Positions 52,236 to 60,115 of a DNA stretch of 64,000 nt are shown here, one piece after another. Positions within the stretch are counted from its first letter, which is position 1, and every line of letters starts with the position of its first letter. The stretch is from assembly GCA_014695345.1 (NCBI GenBank), contig JACJOC010000084.1, forward strand, positions 1-64,000, read 5' to 3'. The notes under the pieces were generated by a model, which did no database searches, was not told the origin of the DNA, and worked only from the letters and a program-made list of their open reading frames with translations. The stretch is from Cyanobacteria bacterium FACHB-471 (lineage in GTDB: Bacteria; Cyanobacteriota; Cyanobacteriia; Elainellales; Elainellaceae). The position numbers and the translations under genes were made by a program.

Positions 52236-53762
52236 ATGCTGAGCCTCAAACCTGCTCCTGTCACCACTGATCTACTTCGCCGAATTCCCGTTTTTGCCCA
52301 AATACCGGAGGCAAAGCTGGAATGGATGGTTGCCCAAGGAAAAGCGGTTAGAGTTCCACCGGGCGGGCTGTTGCGGGCTGAGGGAGACCCGGCAAACTGT
52401 GTGTTTGTGCTGCTAGAAGGGATTTGCCGCATGACTCAGCGCTCTGGCAATCAGGATATTTTGCTGGTGCAGCACGATCGCCCCACGCTGATTGGTGAAG
52501 TGCCACTGCTAATGGGCGTACCCTACTTTTGGGCTAGCGGTAGAGCCGTTACAACCTGTCACATCCTGGAACTGGATGCAGATACTTTCTGGCAGTTTAT
52601 GGGGCTGTGCCCGACCGTTGCAAAAAGCGTTTTGCAAACCATGATTGTGCGGATGCAGGAGATTCAAGTCCTGGCGCAGCATCGAGAGCGCCTAATTTCA
52701 CTGGGTACGCTTGCTGCGGGGTTGGCGCATGAGCTAAATAATCCTGCTTCAGCCGCGCAGCGGGCAGCACGGGAGTTGCGACGGGTGTTTCCGCTGATGC
52801 AAACCCAGACACTCAAGCTCACTCATAAGTGTTTGACGGACGAACAACGTGAGTTTTTGATCCGTTTGCAGCAGGACGCGATCGTCCAGGCTCAAAACCC
52901 ACCCACGCTCGACTCAATGACCCAGAGTGATTGCGAAGACCAGCTTACCGATTGGATGGATGACCACAACATACAAAACAGTTGGCAGTTTGCTTCCACG
53001 TTTGTCAATGCTGGACTAGATAGTGACTGGCTTGACCAAATTCTCACTTGCTTAAACAACATTTGTCTTCAAGACGTTTTCACCTGGCTGGAAGCTACCC
53101 TGACCGTGGTGGGATTATTGAATACTTTAGGACACAGCACTGAACGAATTCATCAACTCGTGGGAGCCGTTCAGGATTACTCTACGCTCGATCCAGACGA
53201 CCTTCAGCCTGTTGACATTCATAAAGGCTTAGAAAGCACACTCACAATTTTGGGACACAAGCTGAAGCGAGGTGTGACAATAGTTCGAGACTACGCCGAA
53301 GATCTGCCCAAGGTGATGTCACACGGGTCAGAGCTAGAGCAGGTGTGGATGAATGTGATTGATAATGCGATCGCTGCAACACTAGAACGGTTTAACCTCA
53401 ATACAAGCAGCACTCCAATGTCGGTTACGCCAGCACTCCACACGAACCCCGTGATGATTCCAACGGGCTGGCAAAATAGAGCAAGGCACTTCTCAATCAC
53501 AAGCCAGCCAACGATCTGGATACGCACTCGTTGTGAGGCAGATTGGGTGCTGATTGAGATTGCAGACAATGGCATTGGCATTCCGCCCGAAGTGCAGCCT
53601 CACATCTATGAGCCCTTCTTTACTACAAAAGGCGTTGGTAAGGGCACCGGCTTAGGATTAAACACGAGCTACAAAATCGTTAAACGTCATGAGGGGGATA
53701 TTCGTGTTACCTCTCAACCCGGCGATACCTGTTTTCGGATTCGCTTTCCCAGTCAATGTTGA
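52236..53762 (+). CDS. cNMP-domain sensor histidine kinase
   Basis: A 508-residue kinase, paralogous to the preceding gene. Residues about 1-130 are a Crp-like domain (GLLRAEGDPANCVFVLLEGI), the H-box is LISLGTLAAGLAHELNNPAS with His165, and the ATPase domain has NVIDNAIAATLE, ADNGIGIPPE and GTGLGLNTS. A region of about 55 residues rich in Thr, Ser and Pro (SSTPMSVTPALHTNP) is inserted in the ATPase domain. It has no membrane helix and no response regulator is next to it. It may form heterodimers with the product of the preceding gene. It overlaps the next gene by 7 bases, so they are cotranscribed. Confidence 0.9.
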   Translation: MLSLKPAPVTTDLLRRIPVFAQIPEAKLEWMVAQGKAVRVPPGGLLRAEGDPANCVFVLLEGICRMTQRSGNQDILLVQHDRPTLIGEVPLLMGVPYFWASGRAVTTCHILELDADTFWQFMGLCPTVAKSVLQTMIVRMQEIQVLAQHRERLISLGTLAAGLAHELNNPASAAQRAARELRRVFPLMQTQTLKLTHKCLTDEQREFLIRLQQDAIVQAQNPPTLDSMTQSDCEDQLTDWMDDHNIQNSWQFASTFVNAGLDSDWLDQILTCLNNICLQDVFTWLEATLTVVGLLNTLGHSTERIHQLVGAVQDYSTLDPDDLQPVDIHKGLESTLTILGHKLKRGVTIVRDYAEDLPKVMSHGSELEQVWMNVIDNAIAATLERFNLNTSSTPMSVTPALHTNPVMIPTGWQNRARHFSITSQPTIWIRTRCEADWVLIEIADNGIGIPPEVQPHIYEPFFTTKGVGKGTGLGLNTSYKIVKRHEGDIRVTSQPGDTCFRIRFPSQC

Positions 53763-54919
53763 GTAAGTCTACAAACACTACCCGCCGCTACGACTTCGAT
53801 TGGCTACGAGTGCTAGCGGTGCTTTTGCTGATCTACTTTCACGCGGCTGCGGTCTTCTACAAAGGTGAACTGGGCGAATTTTACATTCAAAACGATGTTT
53901 TGAGTCCGGGAATGAATGCTTTCGTCCTATTTGTTCATCAGTGGCATATGCCGCTGTTTTTCTTGCTTTCGGGCGCTGCTTCCTGGTTTATTCTGCAAAC
54001 TCAGATGGCAGTTCAGTACGTTTTAGAACGGTTTAAGCGGCTATTCATTCCTTTTCTGTTTGGCACTCTGATCTTAATTCCGCCTCAAGTTTACTATCAT
54101 CTTTTAAGCACTTCGAGCGATCGCCCTTCATACCTTCAGTTTTATCCCCAGTTCTTTAATGGCGTTCGTCCTGAAGGAAATTTTGAGTGGGGACATCTCT
54201 GGTTTTTGATCTATTTGTTTACCTTTTCTCTGCTGGCTTTGCCGCTGTTTCTGTATTTCAAGAACTCCGGTCAATCTTGGATTTCAAAGCTGGCAACACT
54301 AGTCGAAAAACCCGGAGCAATCTTCCTGTTAGCCTTACCCTTAGTACTCATTGAAGCAGCTTTGCGCCCTCACTGGATTGGATTTCAGAACCTTTACAAC
54401 GACTGGGCAAATTTCTGTTTATATCTTGCTTACTTTATTTATGGCTACTTAATTTGTGCAGATCCAAGATTTGAACTGGCAATAGAGCGAAATTGGAAGG
54501 CGATCGCACTATTGGCGATCGCCTCTATGTCAGTGCTATTTGGGCTATGGCAAACCAATGTTTTACCAGAGCGAAGCTATTCGTTGGGGTATGTGCTGTA
54601 CCAGATGTTGCGCGGCTTAAACTCCTGGCTTTGGGTAATGGCACTTTTGGGGTTGGGTCGCAAATACTTAAACTTTAACAATCGAGTATTGCGGTATCTT
54701 AGTCCTGCGTCTTATCCCATTTATGTACTGCATCAAACTGTTTTGGTGGCGATCGCCTTCTATGTCGTGCGGTGGCAAACAGGTGTGTTCGCAAAATTCT
54801 TTTTGATTAGCACTGCTTCACTCTTTATAACCATCCTGCTCTATGACCTGTTCGTAAAACGCCATAACATTCTGCGATTTCTCTTTGGGCTAAAGCCAAT
54901 CAATAGACCTTCTGCATAA
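53756..54919 (+). CDS. Acyltransferase 3 family membrane protein
   Basis: A 387-residue membrane protein of about 10 helices. It belongs to the acyltransferase 3 (OafA-like) family: DWLRVLAVLLLIYFHAAAVF with the conserved His, then HQWHMPLFFLLSGAASWF, and YPIYVLHQTV near the end. It acylates sugars or lipids of the cell envelope. It overlaps the kinase gene by 7 bases (ATG inside the TGTTGA end), so it is the output end of an operon of two sensor kinases and an envelope enzyme. The substrate is unknown. Confidence 0.9.
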   Translation: MLSKSTNTTRRYDFDWLRVLAVLLLIYFHAAAVFYKGELGEFYIQNDVLSPGMNAFVLFVHQWHMPLFFLLSGAASWFILQTQMAVQYVLERFKRLFIPFLFGTLILIPPQVYYHLLSTSSDRPSYLQFYPQFFNGVRPEGNFEWGHLWFLIYLFTFSLLALPLFLYFKNSGQSWISKLATLVEKPGAIFLLALPLVLIEAALRPHWIGFQNLYNDWANFCLYLAYFIYGYLICADPRFELAIERNWKAIALLAIASMSVLFGLWQTNVLPERSYSLGYVLYQMLRGLNSWLWVMALLGLGRKYLNFNNRVLRYLSPASYPIYVLHQTVLVAIAFYVVRWQTGVFAKFFLISTASLFITILLYDLFVKRHNILRFLFGLKPINRPSA

Positions 54920-54936
54920 ACGCAGCCAGGTTGCAT

Positions 54937-55779
54937 TCAATCCTGCAAAAAATTCAGAATTGCAGCGTTGAACTCTTGCGATCGCTCAACCTGCGACCAG
55001 TGCCCACACTCATCAAAAATCTGTAGATCAGCGTTGGGCAACTGTTCTGCTGCAAACTGGCCATGGGCAACCGGCAATATCGGATCTTGTTGTCCCCAAA
55101 TGATGAGGGTCGGTGTATGAATCGTGGCAAGTTGATCAACAATGGGGCGATAAACCTCAGGGCGAACTCCCCAAAAATCAATATTGACTCTGATTTGCCT
55201 CTGTAATGCCTCTGGCGTGCCAGGAAGATTGCCAATCTGATACAGCACTTCAACCCAATCGTCTGTAATCACCGCTGAGTCATACACAATTTGCTTTAAT
55301 ACAGAAGCGGTACTAATCCGACTGGGACGGAACAACTGGCTAGGCCAGGGCAATGAAGCTAACCGGAGGAAAAACGTAATCTCCTTGCCCAACCCTAAAC
55401 TATTTGCCAGGACTAATTTTTTTATTTGCTCAGGAAAAAGCAGGGCAAACTGTAGGGCAATTCCGCCTCCTAACGAGTTTCCCACTAGGCTAGCTCGTTC
55501 CAAGTTAAGAACATCCATGAAAGCCTGAACAAACTTCGCCAGGTCAACTAAAGAGTAAGAAGTTGGCGGCTTATCGGAGCGACCCGAACCAACCAGATCA
55601 ATCGCATAAACTCGATGGTGCTGCGCCAAAGCACCAATATTGTATGTCCACGTTTCTACACAGCTTCCTAGACCATGAAGCAAGATGACTGTGGCTTCTC
55701 CATCCCCCAAAGCCCAGTAGCGAGTATTAACATCTCCGACTTTAATATATTGGTCTTGTGGAGTTTGGGTAAGCCTCAT
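54937..55779 (-). CDS. Alpha/beta hydrolase
   Basis: A 280-residue hydrolase. The oxyanion loop is LLHGLGSCVETW, the nucleophile elbow GNSLGGG (Ser around residue 103), the acidic residue is in WGQQDPILP and the His in ECGHWSQVE, so the triad is complete. It resembles meta-cleavage product hydrolases and haloperoxidase-like esterases. The substrate is unknown. It is convergent with the acyltransferase (17 bases between stops) and stands alone. Confidence 0.9.
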   Translation of the reverse strand: MRLTQTPQDQYIKVGDVNTRYWALGDGEATVILLHGLGSCVETWTYNIGALAQHHRVYAIDLVGSGRSDKPPTSYSLVDLAKFVQAFMDVLNLERASLVGNSLGGGIALQFALLFPEQIKKLVLANSLGLGKEITFFLRLASLPWPSQLFRPSRISTASVLKQIVYDSAVITDDWVEVLYQIGNLPGTPEALQRQIRVNIDFWGVRPEVYRPIVDQLATIHTPTLIIWGQQDPILPVAHGQFAAEQLPNADLQIFDECGHWSQVERSQEFNAAILNFLQD

Positions 55780-55862
55780 AATGAAATCAAACTTCTAAAC
55801 GTTGTACATACTTGATCCAGGATAATAAATCAGCCCAGGTTTAGAGAGATTGCCTCGTTTGC

Positions 55863-55965
55863 CTCGTTTCCAGGTATAGCTTGAGAATACTGCTTCGAGG
55901 TGCCTCCTCTAGCTGCAAGAGGCAGAGCCTCTAGAATTACATTTTGGCTAAAAGCCAGAAACGAG
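55863..55965. repeat. MITE-like palindromic element, about 103 bp
   Basis: CTCGTTTCCAGG at the left and CCAGAAACGAG at the right are inverted ends. Inside is GAGGTGCCTCCTCTAGCTGC and AAGAGGCAGAGCCTCT, a form I recall as frequent in cyanobacterial genomes. The stretch at 62454-62484 shares CCTCGTTTCCAGGT. Confidence 0.65.
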
Positions 55966-55969
55966 AGAA

Positions 55970-56000
55970 AAGGGAGGCTAGGTTTGACCCAGCCTCCCTT
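55970..56000 (-). terminator. Terminator of the PEP-CTERM gene
   Basis: AAGGGAGGCT (55970-55979) pairs with AGCCTCCCTT (55991-56000). On the minus strand it lies 35 bases after the stop of the PEP-CTERM gene. Confidence 0.7.
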
Positions 56001-56034
56001 CCTTTGTCCTAATCTTGAGAAATTTGCATGCTCC

Positions 56035-56610
56035 TTAAGTCGCTTGCTTCCGGCGCTTGACGGTGGTAGCAGCCAAACCCACTAGAGCAGCTAAACCTAA
56101 AACCGTAGCAGGTTCAGGAACGGGAACGGGATCTGCGACTGCAACCGTTCCAAGCACTGCTTCGGGATTGCCGGGTGAGAGAGATTCAACGCCATCGGTG
56201 TAGGAGATTGCGTACAGGAATTCTAAATCTAGAACTGCATCACCAGAACCAGAAGTGAAAGTTCCCTGGTCAAGTCCATCTAGCAGTTCGGGCTGATTCA
56301 GTCTGCCATCAACATAAAAGCTAGCGTCAAAGTCTGCTGTTGCACCTGACTCTTTAGAAGAGAAGAAAAACGCAGGTACAACATCATTTCCGCTCCAGTT
56401 CCAGAGCCAGGATTTCAACTCATCACCGGAGATGATGCCATCCTGAGTGTCTTCCTCATCTGCGACGATTGTTCCAAAGATAGAACCGCCGCTACTTTCT
56501 TCCCACCAGCCGCTATATTCAACATCCCAAGCAAAGAGTGCAGCATGAGCAGGGGCAGCGATCGCCGTTAAACCTAAACCTAACCCGACAGCAAGCGCAA
56601 AACGTTTCAT
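56035..56610 (-). CDS. PEP-CTERM protein
   Basis: A 191-residue exported protein. The signal peptide (ALAVGLGLGLTAIAAPAHAA) is cut near residue 24; the body is a beta-rich domain with acidic stretches (GTIVADEEDTQDGIISGDEL) and no Cys; the PEP-CTERM signal (VPEPATVLGLAALVGLAATT plus KRRK) ends it. I see no domain I can name. It lies 86 bases after phoX on the same strand and may share its transcript. Sorting requires an exosortase elsewhere. Confidence 0.8.
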   Translation of the reverse strand: MKRFALAVGLGLGLTAIAAPAHAALFAWDVEYSGWWEESSGGSIFGTIVADEEDTQDGIISGDELKSWLWNWSGNDVVPAFFFSSKESGATADFDASFYVDGRLNQPELLDGLDQGTFTSGSGDAVLDLEFLYAISYTDGVESLSPGNPEAVLGTVAVADPVPVPEPATVLGLAALVGLAATTVKRRKQAT

Positions 56611-56696
56611 AAAATTACCTAGTGAGTAATTGCGGATAAAACAAACTGCTGGACGTTGGGTTTGCTGCTAGCAGCAAACCCAACGCCATACCGAAT

Positions 56697-58586
56697 CTAG
56701 GAACCGATGATGCCGCCGTTTTTACGGGTGATCACAATGGTTGCGTCACGAGGAATTCTGCCGCTTCCTTGGGGTGCTGGGAAGTTGGTCAGCGCTGGGT
56801 CACCATCACCTGGGTGCTGAAGGTTGACAAACATGGTTCGGCGATCGGGCGTTACGGTAATACCAGTAACTTCACAAGCCGTTACTCCGGAGAAGATGCG
56901 GCGAATCTCTCCTGAACCTGGGTCAGCAACCAACATTTGGTCATTTAGCTTCACCCCATTGACTTCAGGCTGATCTCCATCAGTTTGAATGAATAGCCGT
57001 CCATCGGGGTCAGCCCATAGACCATCTGGGCTACCAAAGGCGCTCTTCTCAGTAGAGTGAGTATCTGTCGCAAGAACAAAGATATCCCAGGTAAAGGTGG
57101 TACCGACGTGATTGTTGCTATCGCGCCACTTGATGATATGACCAAAGGGGTTGGGTGCCTGTGGGTTAGGAGGGGTAGCTTCTGTGCGTCGGGTGTTGTT
57201 TGTCAGAGTCGCATAGACATCACCGTTGGGTCCAGCAGAAATCCACTCTGGGCGATCCATTGGGGTAGCCCCTACCGCGTCAGCTGCAAGGCGAGTGTAA
57301 GTTAACACTTCAGCCTGATCTGCAAACTTAGCTCTGAGAGCGGGGTTGTTGATGGTGAGTTCAATCCAGTTGCCTGTGCCGTCGTCGTTGAACTTAGCAA
57401 CGTAGAGCTTACCCTGATCCAGTGGGCTGATGCCCCGTGCAATCATCGATCGCCAGTTGCTATCAGAAACAAACTTGTAGATGTAGTCAAAGCGCTCATC
57501 ATCACCCATGTAGACTACGGCACGACCACCTTGCCCAACTACAACCTCTGCATTTTCGTGCTTAACCCGACCGAGTGCAGTACGTTTCACAGGTGTTTGG
57601 GAAGCGTTCATTGGATCGATTTCAACCACCCAGCCAAAGCGGTTCTCTTCATTGGCATAGCGGGGGTTTGACAGATCAAAACGAGGATCAAAGACATGCC
57701 AATTGTAGCCAGCACCACCTGCTGAAAAACCATAGCGAGCTTGCGCTTCTGTGGGTGTCCACGCACCCGTTGCACCAAAGTAGCCGTTGAAGTTTTCCTC
57801 ACAGGTGAGATAAGTTCCCCAGGGGGTTTTGCCGTTAGCACAGTTATTCACTGTTCCCAGAGGTGCATTTCCTGCAGCAGTTCTGAGCAGACGGCTGTTG
57901 GCGGCTGGACCGCTAAAGGTAACGGGTGTATTGACGTGAATGCGGCGAGCATTGGAGCTGCTGACATTCTGCCACCTGCCATTCACTTTTCTAATTTCAA
58001 CTACTGATGCACCATGAGCGTGCTGGGAGAGACGTACATCTTCAAGGCTTTCTGGCGCTTCTTTACCAAGGATGTGAGTGTTGTCACCAAACTCGTGGTT
58101 AATTGCCAGCATTCCGTGATCGTTACCCTCACCAATGGGGAAGAACCACATGCCGTCGTGACCAATTCCCACTTGCTGAGCCTGCTGGGCAGCGGTGGGT
58201 CGTCTGTTAGGTTCACCGTTGTAAGCTGGACCACCGGGTTGGATGGGGGTTCCCCAGGGAATTAGCACCTCGTACTGGTAATCAGATGAAATGCTCGGAG
58301 TAGCGCCCGCGCCATCCGCAGCTCGAACAAATGAGAAGTTGATGAGGCTGCCGCCTTGACGGGCGATCGCCGTTCCAGTACCTTCAACGGCATCACCAGC
58401 AGCCTGGGCTGTAGCAGCAGTGGCTTCCTGAGTAAACAGCTTGTTGCCAGCTAGCGCTGCTAAAAAACCAGTAGCTGACAGTGCAGCACCACGCGCAAGA
58501 ACGTTACGCCGCGACATTCTAGCCCGCAGAACGTCCTCAAAAGAACGGTTGCCCGATCTATTGCTACTTCCGTTATCGTGAATCAC
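56697..58586 (-). CDS. phoX: PhoX-family alkaline phosphatase (DUF839)
   Basis: A 629-residue protein. The Tat signal MSRRNVLARGAALSATGFLA shows a twin Arg, so it is exported folded. The DUF839/PhoX domain follows (GDNTHILGKEAPESLEDVRL, NCANGKTPWGTYLTCEENFN, IKWRDSNNHVGTTFTWDIF, ADPDGRLFIQTDGDQPEV). PhoX needs Ca and Fe and releases phosphate from organic esters outside the cell. It begins with GTG behind AGAGGAGA. The upstream region has TTAACC-like pieces (CTAACCCT, TTTAACCA) that could be Pho boxes, but they are not clearly spaced. It is followed by a PEP-CTERM gene. Confidence 0.92.
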   Translation of the reverse strand: MIHDNGSSNRSGNRSFEDVLRARMSRRNVLARGAALSATGFLAALAGNKLFTQEATAATAQAAGDAVEGTGTAIARQGGSLINFSFVRAADGAGATPSISSDYQYEVLIPWGTPIQPGGPAYNGEPNRRPTAAQQAQQVGIGHDGMWFFPIGEGNDHGMLAINHEFGDNTHILGKEAPESLEDVRLSQHAHGASVVEIRKVNGRWQNVSSSNARRIHVNTPVTFSGPAANSRLLRTAAGNAPLGTVNNCANGKTPWGTYLTCEENFNGYFGATGAWTPTEAQARYGFSAGGAGYNWHVFDPRFDLSNPRYANEENRFGWVVEIDPMNASQTPVKRTALGRVKHENAEVVVGQGGRAVVYMGDDERFDYIYKFVSDSNWRSMIARGISPLDQGKLYVAKFNDDGTGNWIELTINNPALRAKFADQAEVLTYTRLAADAVGATPMDRPEWISAGPNGDVYATLTNNTRRTEATPPNPQAPNPFGHIIKWRDSNNHVGTTFTWDIFVLATDTHSTEKSAFGSPDGLWADPDGRLFIQTDGDQPEVNGVKLNDQMLVADPGSGEIRRIFSGVTACEVTGITVTPDRRTMFVNLQHPGDGDPALTNFPAPQGSGRIPRDATIVITRKNGGIIGS

Positions 58587-58960
58587 CTGTGTTCTCCTCT
58601 CAATATTGAACTTGCTAGCCGAATCTGTTGGTTAAACTAACTAACTGAACCTGTTAGGGTTAGAAAAATGACTTACAGCAGTTTCCACTTGTGTAGACCA
58701 CAAGTTTCTGGCAGGGCAGTTCGCCAACTGCCCCTACCCGTGGCTTATCCACCTGACAATGGCTGTAAGTCCTGGAATTCGATCAACGTGAAACCACTCA
58801 CTTTTGAGTTAAAACACGGTCAGCACCCTCCCCATTAGAATCTGAAGCTTTTCTCTGATGAGAACTTACACTTGATTGCGACAGAACTTTGAGTTCTTAT
58901 CAGGGATTCATCACCAGTCCGTCACATCAATTGGACAGCCTTTGCAGTCAGCTCTCAAAA
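58587..58960. other. Intergenic stretch holding a MITE-like element
   Basis: It holds the phoX promoter and, at 58670-58771, a MITE-like element listed separately. Nothing coding is seen. Confidence 0.45.
58670..58771. repeat. MITE-like element, 102 bp
   Basis: GACTTACAGC and GCTGTAAGTC are its inverted ends. Inside are the hairpins ACTTGTG..CACAAGT (58687-58705) and GGGCAGTTCGCCAACTGCCC (58714-58733). I see no target duplication, so it may be old. It lies in the phoX upstream region, beyond the likely promoter. Confidence 0.65.
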
Positions 58961-59482
58961 TCAATCTAGATCGCTCAGATAATCCTGGGCGGCTGCTCCA
59001 GTGAGACGACCCGAATCAAAGGCTTCATCAATCCAAAAGCGATCTTGGATATCAGTGTTTCCATCCGCAGCTCTAGCTGGAGCCACTGCCACTGTTTCCG
59101 CTGCCTCATGTCGTTGAAGCAAAGCGTAAGAGGCACGGTAATATCGGCTCCAGACACTGACCTGGGGATTTGTCTGCCACTGGGCGCGAGAAACAGTCAC
59201 GGTCAGAACTGGAATCATCTCACCATTGCGATCGCCCACCACATCTACTTGAAGAGTCGAAAGGTCAGGGTTTTGGCTAAACTGACGACTGATCGCCTCG
59301 CCCAGCAGCGACTCTGCCTGTGCAATCAACTCACTGTGATCGACCTGCCTATCTACGGGCATATCAATCACAATCCGTTCATCTTCTGCCTGTGCAGGCT
59401 GATAATTTCCACTCAAAAAACTAAGCATGAATGAGACTGCGATCGCCATCCAAAATCGGTGAGTAAAAGTCTTTTGAGACAC
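58961..59482 (-). CDS. Secreted protein of unknown function
   Basis: A 173-residue exported protein. The signal peptide (HRFWMAIAVSFMLSFLSGNY) is cut after AQA, at about residue 32. The body contains an IVIDMPVDRQVDHSELIAQA and EAISRQFSQNPDLSTLQVDV segment, then strands (VLTVTVSRAQWQTNPQVSVW). It has no Cys and no sorting signal. I do not recognise a family. It stands alone, with the phoX MITE upstream on the right and a region of decayed repeats beyond. Confidence 0.65.
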   Translation of the reverse strand: MSQKTFTHRFWMAIAVSFMLSFLSGNYQPAQAEDERIVIDMPVDRQVDHSELIAQAESLLGEAISRQFSQNPDLSTLQVDVVGDRNGEMIPVLTVTVSRAQWQTNPQVSVWSRYYRASYALLQRHEAAETVAVAPARAADGNTDIQDRFWIDEAFDSGRLTGAAAQDYLSDLD

Positions 59483-59858
59483 GAAATCAAAAACCTATCT
59501 AAAGTACTCTGCTTGAGTAAGAAGTCTGAAATATTACAGACCATTTGGTTTACAACCGTATTGATGTTCCCATTAATTTTTTATGGGAAGGTCAAGCAAG
59601 GGTTAAGCCGAGTTGAACTCAACTTTAAAAGAACGAGAACAAGTATGAAGATATTGTGAGGCATACTCAATCAGGAAGTACGTCTCTGGCTCTCGGCTCT
59701 GTCCAAGTTTTGTTTGTTACAGCAGTGGGACTTACAGTAATCTCCCCTTGCATAGCTACAGCGATAAACTCCTCTACTGAGGCATTTAAGCTAATTTACT
59801 GCGTTAGTTTCAGGACTCATACGGAATCCATTTCGTAAAGAATCACTATTGGGTGTAC

Positions 59859-59922
59859 GGGCGAAGCGTTCGGCAAAAGAATTGTGCCTTAGTGGTAGGA
59901 ATCATGACCGAATGCTTCGCCC
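59859..59922. repeat. Inverted repeat GGGCGAAGC type
   Basis: GGGCGAAGCGTTCGG (59859-59873) pairs with CCGAATGCTTCGCCC (59908-59922), 14 of 15 matching. The same word is common in other cyanobacterial genomes as I recall. Confidence 0.65.
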
Positions 59923-60039
59923 CTCCCGGTACTGCTACTCTACAGACAGATTTAGTATCGGATCTTCCAGCTCAGTTTCTTTAACAGCATGGGTTCCGCT
60001 CTGCTTCAACCATCCTACAAATCCTTGCCGCGCTAGTAG

Positions 60040-60066
60040 GTTGGGTGGAGCAAAGCGAAACCCAAC
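60040..60066. repeat. Hairpin GTTGGGT
   Basis: GTTGGGT (60040-60046) and ACCCAAC (60060-60066) enclose GGAGCAAAGCGAA. I recall the combination as a common cyanobacterial repeat. Confidence 0.55.
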
Positions 60067-60089
60067 ATTTTAAGCCTGTCCCGCTACTA

Positions 60090-60113
60090 CGTTGCTGACC
60101 TGAGTCAGCAACG
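60090..60113 (-). terminator. Stem-loop directly after tex
   Basis: CGTTGCTGAC (60090-60099) pairs perfectly with GTCAGCAACG (60104-60113), loop CTGA, 2 bases after the tex stop. It could be a terminator, though no T-run follows. Its arms also resemble the MITE end GGCGTTGCTGA, so it could be a remnant of that family with the middle lost. Confidence 0.5.
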
Positions 60114-60115
60114 CT

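Larger units (their letters stand above)
59483..60115. other. Long intergenic stretch with three palindromic repeats
   Basis: No gene is seen in 630 bases. Three different inverted repeats lie in it at 59859-59922, 60040-60066 and 60090-60113, listed separately. They mark a spot where small repeats have accumulated. Confidence 0.5.

Noticed and set aside
58587-58670. Pho boxes upstream of phoX
   Set aside because: CTAACCCT and TTTAACCA pieces are present but not in the three tandem units with regular spacing expected, so I did not list them as a site.
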